From: Gammaproteobacteria bacterium
GTDB lineage: Bacteria > Pseudomonadota > Gammaproteobacteria > DSM-16500
Direction of reading: 5' to 3'
NCBI GenBank assembly: GCA_009885665.1
Contig: VFKI01000169.1
Location: 1 to 5,678, forward strand
DNA length: 5,678 nt
Made by a program: the position numbers and the translations under genes. The notes under the pieces were generated by a model. It did no database searches and was not told the DNA's origin. It worked only from the letters and a program-made list of their open reading frames with translations. Positions 1 through 5,678 of this stretch are shown piece after piece; positions within the stretch are counted from its first letter, which is position 1; each line of letters begins with the position of its first letter.

Positions 1-286
1 AAACCTCGAAATACTTCAGTATTCCTGCGATTTTTCTTCTTCCGGTACGCTTATATCTGACACCACGCTGGGCGCAATCTGTCAAAGTTATTTATGCGCA
101 GAGCCTTAGTGAAAAACGCTTTCAATTGTTGTACTCTTGTTTTCGTCGAAGATAGCAAGACAACAAGCAAAAGGAAGCGCCGCGGATATTAATAACATAG
201 TAACGCTGTCCAGTCATCCAAAATCAATCGCCAACGCCTTCAAAAGCAGTACTGGCCTGCCGTTTCAAGATATATTGTCTGAGGCG
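1..286. other. Intergenic stretch with no supported gene
   Basis: No convincing coding sequence is seen on either strand. On the plus strand an open frame runs from 113 to 367, but its only early start is a TTG at 137 with no Shine-Dalgarno sequence, and its last third is antisense to the end of fabV, so it is left out. Short frames that are open to the left edge show no recognisable protein. There is a small inverted repeat at 10-23 (AATACT, TC, AGTATT). Downstream of fabV (minus strand, below 287) I see no GC-rich stem followed by a T-run, so no terminator is called. The stretch around 60-106 resembles an insertion-sequence end in general style only; see findings. Confidence 0.5.
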
Positions 287-1480
287 TCAATGGCTGAAAG
301 ACTTTACGCCCACTTGCACGTCAACGTCTGCCGCATAATCCACGCCTGCCAAACCAAAGCCAAATAATTGATAAAATGCTTTACGATATCCGTCAATATC
401 CGTTAACGCTTCGATGTTTTCAGTGGCGACAGTTGGCCAGCTGGTCGTCACTTTTTGCTGAATATCTGCGGCCATCTCTAAGTCATCCAGACGAATAAAA
501 CCATCAGCGTCGCGTGATTTGGGTTGTGCAGCATATAAATGTTCATGAAATAAGCGCGTCATTTGTTCGATACAATCTTCGTGCGTGCCGTTTTCTTTCA
601 TAAAGCGATAGAGTAAAGAAATGTATAATGGCACGACGGGGATGGCGGCACTGGCTTGCGTCACCAAAGCTTTGTTGATAGAGATTAACGCGCGACCACC
701 ATTTTCTTTTAATTTATCCGTGATTTTTTTGGCAGCAGCATATAAATCTTTCTTTGCTTGTCCAATGGTGCCATCGCGATAAATTGGAAATGTTAATTCA
801 GGGCCAATATAAGAATAAGCAACAGTTGTCACATTTTTTGCCAGCAAATTTTCGTGTGCAAGAAAATCCATCCAGCGTTGCCAGTCATCCCCCCCCATTA
901 CGGTAACAGTTGCATCAATTTCTGTTTGTGTTGCGGGTTCAAGGGTGATTTCTTTGACTTCACCGCGAAAAGCGTCAACTGTTTTATTGGTGTAGGCTTT
1001 GCCTATCGGTTTTAATGCAGAATTAAAGACTTCACCTGTTCCCGGCATGGTGCGGCGCGGTGAGGCGAGACTATAAATGACTAAATCCACTTGTTGCATT
1101 TTTTCGCGGATGAGCGCGGCAGTTTGTTGACGAATTTCATCAGAGAATGCATCGCCATTAATGCTTTTGGCGTAATGACCCGCAGCATGTGCTTGTTTTT
1201 CAAATGCGGCGGAATTATACCAGCCTGCGGTTGCCGTGCGTTTTTCATCGGCGTCACGTTCAAAAAATACGCCAATGGTGCTGGCGCCATAGCCAAACGT
1301 TGCGGCAATGCGACTGGCTAAACCGTAGCCGGTTGATGCGCCAATCACTAATACATTACGTGGGCCTTGATGTTTGCCCTGTTGTTTGACATAAGCGATT
1401 TGATTGGCAACGTGCTGCGCGCAACCGGTAGGATGCGCAGTGGTACAAATAAAGCCGCGAATTTTCGGTTCAATGATCAT
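287..1480 (-). CDS. fabV: FabV-type trans-2-enoyl-ACP/CoA reductase (NADH)
   Basis: The 397-aa product is full length for FabV, the single-chain short-chain-dehydrogenase-like enzyme that reduces trans-2-enoyl-ACP (or -CoA) to the acyl form in the cytoplasm, the last step of each fatty-acid elongation cycle. Visible hallmarks are the N-terminal IIEPKIRGFICTTAHP block (residues 2-17), the nucleotide-binding GASTGYGLASR loop at 47-57, the acidic residue E74 after the second strand (an acidic residue here is associated with NADH preference in the family), YSLASPRR at 136-143, MGGDDW at 195-200, and the catalytic Tyr-x8-Lys pair Y234/K243. This spacing separates FabV from FabI (Tyr-x6-Lys). Characterised FabV enzymes are tolerant of triclosan; that property is inferred here. 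The ATG at 1480 has AGGA at 1488-1491 seven bases upstream. It lies 29 nt downstream of yheS on the same strand, so cotranscription is likely. A weak extra promoter (TTGTGA at 1520-1525, TACAAT at 1499-1504, 15-nt spacing) is possible. Confidence 0.96.
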   Translation of the reverse strand: MIIEPKIRGFICTTAHPTGCAQHVANQIAYVKQQGKHQGPRNVLVIGASTGYGLASRIAATFGYGASTIGVFFERDADEKRTATAGWYNSAAFEKQAHAAGHYAKSINGDAFSDEIRQQTAALIREKMQQVDLVIYSLASPRRTMPGTGEVFNSALKPIGKAYTNKTVDAFRGEVKEITLEPATQTEIDATVTVMGGDDWQRWMDFLAHENLLAKNVTTVAYSYIGPELTFPIYRDGTIGQAKKDLYAAAKKITDKLKENGGRALISINKALVTQASAAIPVVPLYISLLYRFMKENGTHEDCIEQMTRLFHEHLYAAQPKSRDADGFIRLDDLEMAADIQQKVTTSWPTVATENIEALTDIDGYRKAFYQLFGFGLAGVDYAADVDVQVGVKSFSH

Positions 1481-1509
1481 AATAGCGTCCTATGTTATAT
1501 TGTAAAAAG

Positions 1510-3351
1510 CTATATCTTTTCACAAGCAGCCAGCCACGTTTCTTCGGTGGTGGTTAATTCAGTTTGAATAGTGTCGCGCTCTGCTAATAATTTGTCCAGT
1601 GTTTCTTTGTGGTTAAATTCATACATGCGCGTGTCAGCTAATTGCGTTTCAATATTTTCTAACGATGTTTGCAATTTTTTGATACGGTTTTCAAGCTTTT
1701 TGATGGTTTGTGCTTGTTGACGCGGTGAGGCGGCAAACACTTTGCCGGGCTTGTCTGTTCGTGCCGCATTTTCAGTTTCACGCCGGAAGGCGATCAACCA
1801 TTTCTCATATTCAGTTAAGTCGCCATGGAAAGCTTGTAATTCACCGTGCGCGACTAGCATTAATTGATCAACAGTGGTGCGTACTAAAAATCGATCATGC
1901 GATACCAAAATCAACGCGCCTTCATATTCTTGCAAGGCTAAGCTTAATGCATTGCGCATTTCCATATCGAGATGGTTGGTCGGTTCATCCAGTAATAATA
2001 AGTTTGGTTTTTGCCAAATAATGAGCGCTAAGGCAAGACGTGATTTTTCACCGCCTGAAAAAATTTTGACCGGTTCAAAGACGCGGCTGCCACTAAAACC
2101 AAACGTCCCTAAAAATCCGCGCGCTTCGCGTTCCATGATATTCGGTGCAATGCGTTGCAATTGCGCCATGGGCGTTTCATCTGCTTGCAAGTGATCAACG
2201 TGGTGCTGGGCAAAATAGCCGATACGTAAACCGGCGCCGGTCGCCCGTTCGCCGTCTAATAATGGAATTTCGCCTGCCAAGCTTTTCACCAGTGTGGATT
2301 TGCCGGCGCCATTGGGGCCGAGTAATGCAATTCGGTCACCCGGCCCTACGCTTAAGCTTACATCCGGGAAAACCGTTTTTTTACCGTAGCCGGCGCGAAT
2401 ATGTGCCAATGTCACTAATGGGTTAGGGCAGCTGTCGGGTTTGCGAAAGCTGAATTGAAATGGAGAGCTTTGTTGTACTGCTTGGACGCGTTCCAATTTA
2501 GCCAATGCCTTGATTCGGCTTTGCGCTTGACGTGCTTTACTGGCTTTAGCGCGAAAACGATCGACAAAACTTTGTAAATGTGCAACTTTCTTTTGTTGTT
2601 GCGTATAGGCGGCTTGTTGTTGCATGAGACGTTCAGCGCGCACATCTTCGAAAGCAGAATAATTGCCGGTATATACGGTTAATGTTTGATTTTCAATATG
2701 GGCAATATATTCAATGGCGCTATCTAAAAAATCACGGTCATGTGAAATCAGTAATAATGTGCCGGGATAGGTTTTAAGCCAAGATTCCAGCCAAATAACC
2801 GCATCCAAATCTAAGTGATTGGTGGGTTCATCGAGCAGTAATACATCAGAGCGACACATTAACGCGCGTGCTAAATTTAAGCGCATGCGCCAGCCACCGG
2901 AAAAATCGCGTACCGCTTGTTGTTGCTCGGCGGTACTAAATCCCAAGCCGGCTAACATGCGCCCTGCCCGCGATGGCGCTGACCAAGCATCAATTTTGTT
3001 GAGCGCCTCGTGCAAATGGGCGATTTCCATACCATCATCTGCGGCTTCAGCTGTTTGTAATTGCTGTTGAATGGCATGCAGCTCGGTATCACCCGCTACA
3101 ACAAAATCCAATGCGCTTTCATTGCCGGCGGGCATTTCCTGGGCAACATGGCTAAAAACGGGCTGACCGCCGATTTCGATTTCACCACCGTCAGCCGCAA
3201 GCTGACCCAGCAATAATGCAAATAAACTCGATTTGCCACTGCCATTGGCGCCGGTCAAGCCGATGCGCTGGCCAGCGTATATTGTCCAGTCGACGGGTTG
3301 GAGTAGCAGTTTGGTGCCACGGCGTATGCTGAGCTGATTGAAACGAATCAT
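1510..3351 (-). CDS. yheS: ABC-F family ATPase, YheS type
   Basis: The 613-aa product has two ATP-binding cassettes in one chain and no membrane segments, the plan of ABC-F proteins, which bind the ribosome and act in translation rather than transport. Cassette 1 has Walker A GANGSGKS (34-41), signature SGGWR (151-155), Walker B LLLDEP (171-176) and switch H204. The charged, Gln-rich linker (about 236-295) matches the inter-domain arm that reaches toward the peptidyl-tRNA site. Cassette 2 has GPNGAGKST (345-353), SGGEKS (432-437), LLLDEP (452-457) and H485. Both catalytic glutamates (E175, E456) are present. A charged C-terminal segment (about 545-610) is likely a coiled coil. The opening MIRFNQLSIRRG fits the YheS subgroup better than Uup or EttA, and the length is close to E. 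coli YheS (about 637 aa). The frame stays open to an ATG at 3435, but that adds 28 residues unlike the family and would start upstream of the best promoter, so 3351 is chosen. The Shine-Dalgarno sequence is weak (GTGAAG about 10 nt upstream). It is probably the first gene of a yheS-fabV operon. Confidence 0.93.
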   Translation of the reverse strand: MIRFNQLSIRRGTKLLLQPVDWTIYAGQRIGLTGANGSGKSSLFALLLGQLAADGGEIEIGGQPVFSHVAQEMPAGNESALDFVVAGDTELHAIQQQLQTAEAADDGMEIAHLHEALNKIDAWSAPSRAGRMLAGLGFSTAEQQQAVRDFSGGWRMRLNLARALMCRSDVLLLDEPTNHLDLDAVIWLESWLKTYPGTLLLISHDRDFLDSAIEYIAHIENQTLTVYTGNYSAFEDVRAERLMQQQAAYTQQQKKVAHLQSFVDRFRAKASKARQAQSRIKALAKLERVQAVQQSSPFQFSFRKPDSCPNPLVTLAHIRAGYGKKTVFPDVSLSVGPGDRIALLGPNGAGKSTLVKSLAGEIPLLDGERATGAGLRIGYFAQHHVDHLQADETPMAQLQRIAPNIMEREARGFLGTFGFSGSRVFEPVKIFSGGEKSRLALALIIWQKPNLLLLDEPTNHLDMEMRNALSLALQEYEGALILVSHDRFLVRTTVDQLMLVAHGELQAFHGDLTEYEKWLIAFRRETENAARTDKPGKVFAASPRQQAQTIKKLENRIKKLQTSLENIETQLADTRMYEFNHKETLDKLLAERDTIQTELTTTEETWLAACEKI

Positions 3352-3359
3352 GGTATAAT
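3351..3359 (+). promoter_or_regulatory. Possible extended -10 box for the plus-strand operon
   Basis: TGGTATAAT on the plus strand is a perfect extended -10 motif and would start a transcript near 3366, giving the oxidoreductase gene a leader of about 200 nt that contains the hairpin at 3421-3456. No good -35 hexamer is found at 16-18 nt spacing, and TTGAAA at 3338-3343 is too close (10 nt). The motif overlaps the yheS start codon, so it may be chance. No better promoter was found between 3457 and 3563. Confidence 0.25.
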
Positions 3360-3381
3360 GCTTCACTTTTTTAAGGTCGCC

Positions 3382-3410
3382 ATCATACCACTTGGCGGCG
3401 GTGGCAGCAA
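3382..3410 (-). promoter_or_regulatory. Probable sigma-70 promoter of yheS-fabV
   Basis: Read on the minus strand, TTGCTG (3410-3405) and TATGAT (3387-3382) are separated by exactly 17 nt, and the -10 box is preceded by TGG, giving an extended -10 (TGGTATGAT). The predicted transcript starts near 3375 and leaves a leader of about 24 nt before the yheS ATG at 3351. The -35 box keeps only the TTG half of the consensus. This is sequence matching only. Confidence 0.5.
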
Positions 3411-3420
3411 AAGCAGTAGG

Positions 3421-3456
3421 GGATACCGTTCGCACTTCAAGAAGCGAACGGTATCC
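3421..3456. repeat. Hairpin element, upstream copy (13-bp perfect stem)
   Basis: GGATACCGTTCGC (3421-3433) and its exact reverse complement (3444-3456) flank a 10-nt loop. On the plus-strand RNA, two G-U pairs (3420/3457 and 3419/3458) would extend the stem to 15 bp. It is followed directly by TTAAGAA, then CCCCATCG, then GTAA (3457-3476), a tail also found after the palindrome at 5619-5652. No T-run follows on either strand, so it is not a standard intrinsic terminator. It lies between the divergent yheS and oxidoreductase genes, upstream of the proposed yheS promoter and inside the likely leader of the oxidoreductase gene. Confidence 0.85.
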
Positions 3457-3511
3457 TTAAGAAGCCCCATCGTGTAATGACGCCCTTTCGATGTTTCGCA
3501 TCTTCAAGTGC
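3432..3511 (+). promoter_or_regulatory. Alternative long-range pairing in the oxidoreductase leader
   Basis: Bases 3432-3448 are complementary to 3495-3511 at 15 of 17 positions (mismatches 3438/3505 and 3443/3500), enclosing 46 nt. This stem uses part of both arms of the 3421-3456 hairpin, so the two structures cannot form together. The arrangement resembles a switchable leader, but no known riboswitch class or leader peptide is recognised, and the near-palindromic loop CTTCAAGAAG may explain part of the match. Confidence 0.3.
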
Positions 3512-3553
3512 AATAGGTGTATCTCCTGCCCTATCTTTTGTAATAGATATCAA

Positions 3554-3558
3554 TAGGT
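3554..3558 (+). promoter_or_regulatory. Ribosome binding site that fixes the oxidoreductase start
   Basis: TAGGT lies about 6 nt before the ATG at 3564 and supports that start over the in-frame ATG at 3477, which has no Shine-Dalgarno sequence and falls in the repeat tail. The surrounding CAATAGGTATA is a near copy of CAATAGGTGTA at 3511-3521. Confidence 0.6.
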
Positions 3559-3563
3559 ATAAT

Positions 3564-4805
3564 ATGACTCAACTCAAACGTGTGGAAGCGGATATTGTCA
3601 TCATTGGTGGCGGTATTGCCGGCTTATGGTTGTTGAATCGCCTGCGTCAGCAAGGATATGCAGCCATTTTATTAGAAAGCGGCACATTGGGTGGCGAGCA
3701 AACACATAAAGCGCAAGGTATTATCCATGGCGGTTTAAAATATGCTTTGCAGGGTGCATTGACCTCGGCGACGACAGCGATTGCCGATATGCCGGCGCTA
3801 TGGTCGGCTTGCTTGGCAGGTGACGGCGTATTGGATTTGCATGCCGTGCCGGTATTGTCTAAGCAACAGTATCTCTGGACGACGGGTGGCGTGGGATCGA
3901 AAGTCGCGGGTTTTTTTGCCGGACTTGCTTTGCGTGGGCAAGTGCATGCTTTAGCGCGAGCTGCATATCCTGACATTTTTCAGCATGCTAAATTTCGCGG
4001 TGAAGTATATGCGCTTGATGAGCAAGTGTTAGATGTGCACGCTTTAATTCGCGAATTAGTATGCTCGCAGCAAGATGCTATATTTCGGATTAATCCGCTG
4101 ACGGCGGCGGATTTACATTTTAATGCGGCCGGTGAATTAGACGCATTGGATGTGAATACGTGTTTGACTGGCACGATTAATATATGTGCCAAAAAATATA
4201 TTTTTGCGGCAGGGCGTGGCAATGATATTTTGTTTGCCGCGCGGCATAATCTGCGGTTGCAGTCGCAGCGGCGACCTTTGCATATGGTTGTCGTTAAACA
4301 TGATTTTCCTTATGAATTATATGCCCATTGTTTAGGCTTGGGCGCAACGCCGCGCATGACCATTACCACGCATCATAGCTTGGAGGGTAAAACCATTTGG
4401 TATATTGGCGGGCAATTAGCGGAAGGGGGTGTATCGCGAAGTGCGGCGGCGCAATGTGCCGTGGCGCGGGCTGAATTGGCCGAGGTTTTTCCATGGTTGG
4501 ATTTTAGTGCGGCGCAATTTGCTGCATTCAAAGTGGATCGTGTTGAGGCACAACAGCCGGGCAGTAAGCGGCCAGATAGTTTTTCCCTGATAGAAGAAAA
4601 GAATTATTTCGCTGCCTGGCCGACCAAGCTGGCATTGGCACCACTGTTAGCAGAAGCTATTTTGGCACGCTTAGCCGATAGCGACAGCCGTTCCGGTAAG
4701 GCGGATCTGCGTGAATTGCGCCACTTGCCGGTACCGGCATTTGCACAGCCAGTGTGGGAGCAGGTATTTGGTATGAAAGAGGAAGGCGTCGTGTTATGCA
4801 AATGA
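3564..4805 (+). CDS. FAD-dependent oxidoreductase, DAO superfamily
   Basis: The 413-aa product is a flavin-dependent dehydrogenase or oxidase. The N-terminus forms a Rossmann FAD-binding unit: ADIVIIGGGIAGL at 9-21 (GxGxxG at 15-20), with acidic E38 ending the second strand to hold the ribose. GIIHGGLKYAL (52-62) resembles the FAD-contact segment of glycerol-3-phosphate dehydrogenases and L-2-hydroxyglutarate oxidases. IFAAGRGND (213-221) is the second FAD contact typical of DAO proteins, followed by a substrate-domain strand region (IWYIGGQLAEGG, 278-289). No signal peptide or clear membrane helix is seen, so a cytoplasmic location is likely. The start at 3564 has a Shine-Dalgarno sequence and places the Rossmann fold at the usual distance from the N-terminus; the longer frame from 3477 adds 29 residues with no family resemblance. 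The stop codon overlaps the start region of the next gene, an aldo/keto reductase, implying coupled translation and a shared pathway. The substrate is unknown. Confidence 0.88.
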   Translation: MTQLKRVEADIVIIGGGIAGLWLLNRLRQQGYAAILLESGTLGGEQTHKAQGIIHGGLKYALQGALTSATTAIADMPALWSACLAGDGVLDLHAVPVLSKQQYLWTTGGVGSKVAGFFAGLALRGQVHALARAAYPDIFQHAKFRGEVYALDEQVLDVHALIRELVCSQQDAIFRINPLTAADLHFNAAGELDALDVNTCLTGTINICAKKYIFAAGRGNDILFAARHNLRLQSQRRPLHMVVVKHDFPYELYAHCLGLGATPRMTITTHHSLEGKTIWYIGGQLAEGGVSRSAAAQCAVARAELAEVFPWLDFSAAQFAAFKVDRVEAQQPGSKRPDSFSLIEEKNYFAAWPTKLALAPLLAEAILARLADSDSRSGKADLRELRHLPVPAFAQPVWEQVFGMKEEGVVLCK

Positions 4806-5572
4806 ATAAACTGGGCGGCATGGATATCGTGGTGAGTGCCGTGGGTTTGGGGACGGTTAAGTTTGGTCGTAATCAAGGCGTTAAATATCCCGCATCGTTT
4901 GAATTGCCGAGTGATCATGAAGTTGATGAATTGCTTGGCTGTGCAGCAGAAGTGGGAATTAATCTCTTGGATACGGCGCCGGCATATGGCAGTAGCGAGC
5001 AACGTCTGGGCAAATTATTAAAAAATCAACGTAATAATTGGATTTTGTCGACTAAAGTCGGTGAAAGCTTTATTGACGGCCAATCGCATTTCGATTTTTC
5101 GGCGAGCACTGTGCGCAAAAGTATTGAAAATAGCTTGCGATTATTGCATACCGACTGGTTGGATATTGTCTTGGTACATTCCAATGGCGAAGATGAAAAA
5201 ATTATTGAAAAAGACGGGGTTTTTGAAGTGCTCGCCGCGTTACGTCAAGCGGGTTTGATTCGCGCGATAGGGATGTCGACTAAAACCTTGGCGGGTGGCT
5301 TGCAGACAGTTGCGCTGGCGGATGTGGTGATGGTGGCGCCGGAGGATGCTGAGGTGATTGCGGCAGCGCATCAACAAAAAAAAGGCGTGTTCATTAAAAA
5401 AGCGCTTGCCAGCGGCCATTTAGATAAAACGGCGCGCGATCCGGTGCAGCAAGCGATGGATTTAATTTTTGCAATGCCGGGTGTCAGTAGCGTGATTGTC
5501 GGCACGCTGAGTCATGCGCATTTACGGCATGATGTGGCGTGCGCGTTGCAGGCATTGCAGCGTGGTGTTTAA
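4796..5572 (+). CDS. Short aldo/keto reductase family protein
   Basis: The 258-aa product is an aldo/keto reductase, a TIM-barrel NAD(P)H-dependent carbonyl or alcohol oxidoreductase. The full catalytic tetrad is visible: D59 and Y64 in NLLDTAPAYG, K87 in STKVG, and H128 in LVHSNGED. IRAIGMSTKT (155-164) is the usual fifth strand, and PGVSSVIVGTLSHAHL (228-243) is the C-terminal cofactor-binding segment. At 258 aa it is shorter than the usual 280-330; the missing part lies between strand 6 (about 176-180) and the last helices, where the typical Q-x-x-Y-N segment and a long loop are absent. The ATG at 4796 is chosen because GAGGAAGG ends 9 nt upstream; the ATG at 4802, which overlaps the previous stop as ATGA, is the alternative. 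The frame opens further to a GTG at 4754, but those residues do not resemble the family. It overlaps the upstream FAD oxidoreductase by 10 nt. The substrate is not identifiable. Confidence 0.88.
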   Translation: MQMNKLGGMDIVVSAVGLGTVKFGRNQGVKYPASFELPSDHEVDELLGCAAEVGINLLDTAPAYGSSEQRLGKLLKNQRNNWILSTKVGESFIDGQSHFDFSASTVRKSIENSLRLLHTDWLDIVLVHSNGEDEKIIEKDGVFEVLAALRQAGLIRAIGMSTKTLAGGLQTVALADVVMVAPEDAEVIAAAHQQKKGVFIKKALASGHLDKTARDPVQQAMDLIFAMPGVSSVIVGTLSHAHLRHDVACALQALQRGV

Positions 5573-5618
5573 CTATTCAGATGGCTACTCGGGCAAATAG
5601 CTCGCCGGCGTCACGCCA

Positions 5619-5652
5619 CTTAAGGGGGAGAATCGCGATTCTCCCCCTTAAG
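5619..5652. repeat. Hairpin element, downstream copy (34-bp perfect palindrome)
   Basis: A perfect 34-bp palindrome centred between 5635 and 5636 can fold into a 15-bp stem with a CGCG loop. The arms contain CTTAAGGGGG and its complement. It lies 46 nt after the aldo/keto reductase stop and is followed by AAGAATCCCCCATCG and GTAA, nearly the same tail as after the hairpin at 3421-3456. It could stabilise the 3' end of the operon mRNA or block exonucleases. No T-run follows on either strand, so simple intrinsic termination is not supported. A small GGCG-TCA-CGCC stem-loop sits just before it at 5607-5617. Confidence 0.9.
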
Positions 5653-5678
5653 AATCCCCCATCGCGTAAAGTCAGGTT

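Noticed and set aside
137..367. Plus-strand open frame of 76 codons with a TTG start
   Set aside because: No Shine-Dalgarno sequence, a rare start codon, no recognisable protein, and about 80 bases antisense to the certain end of fabV.
3352..3435. N-terminal extension of yheS to the upstream ATG at 3435
   Set aside because: The extra 28 residues do not resemble ABC-F proteins, which begin at the MIRFNQL segment, and the extension would begin upstream of the best promoter motif.
3513..3540. Attenuator-type terminator (ATAGG, CCTAT, then CTTTTG) in the oxidoreductase leader
   Set aside because: The stem has only 5 mostly weak pairs with a 12-nt loop and the T-run is four bases, too weak to call.
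3477..3563. N-terminal extension of the FAD oxidoreductase to the ATG at 3477
   Set aside because: No Shine-Dalgarno sequence, the ATG borders the repeat tail, and 29 residues would precede the Rossmann motif; the start at 3564 has TAGGT at good spacing.
3558..3563. Perfect TATAAT just before the oxidoreductase ATG as a promoter
   Set aside because: Transcription would begin inside the coding sequence, and no -35 hexamer stands at suitable spacing.
5619..5660. Rho-independent terminator for the plus-strand operon
   Set aside because: The stem is strong, but what follows is AAGAATCCCCC rather than a T-run, and the minus-strand side also lacks one. It is treated as a repeat or mRNA-stabilising hairpin instead.
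5567..5678. Integron-like attC site: GTTTAAC overlaps the aldo/keto reductase stop, and the window ends in GTT after a palindrome
   Set aside because: GTTTAAC fits RYYYAAC, but bases next to it do not pair with those before the terminal GTT, the second core site is cut off, and the upstream element at 3421-3476 has no GTTRRRY core. The match is probably chance.

Overview
The window looks like chromosomal DNA of a gammaproteobacterium of moderate GC content. The basis is the protein families: a FabV-type enoyl-ACP reductase and a YheS-type ABC-F ATPase, both well represented in that class. I cannot name the genus. No rRNA, tRNA, CRISPR array, phage gene or intact insertion sequence was seen.

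Layout: 1-286 is gene-poor and holds no supported gene; a short AT-rich stretch near the left edge could be the end of a mobile element, but this is not demonstrable. From 3351 down to 287 the minus strand carries a probable two-gene operon: yheS (ABC-F ATPase, ribosome-associated) followed after a 29-nt gap by fabV (last step of the fatty-acid elongation cycle). A plausible promoter for it lies at 3382-3410 on the minus strand.

From 3564 to 5572 the plus strand carries a second two-gene operon. It encodes a DAO-superfamily FAD-dependent oxidoreductase and an unusually short aldo/keto reductase, whose reading frames overlap by 10 nt. The tight overlap implies translational coupling and a shared pathway, but the substrate cannot be read from the sequence.

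The most unusual non-coding structure is a pair of related hairpin elements bracketing this plus-strand operon: a 13-bp stem at 3421-3456, and a perfect 34-bp palindrome at 5619-5652. The stem sequences differ, but both are followed by almost the same single-stranded tail (TTAAGAA, CCCCATCG, GTAA). This looks like a dispersed extragenic palindromic repeat family. The upstream copy also lies in the long leader of the oxidoreductase gene and can pair in a second, mutually exclusive way with sequence at 3495-3511. Three of the four genes are ordinary housekeeping or metabolic families; the new material is the repeat family and the uncharacterised redox pair.
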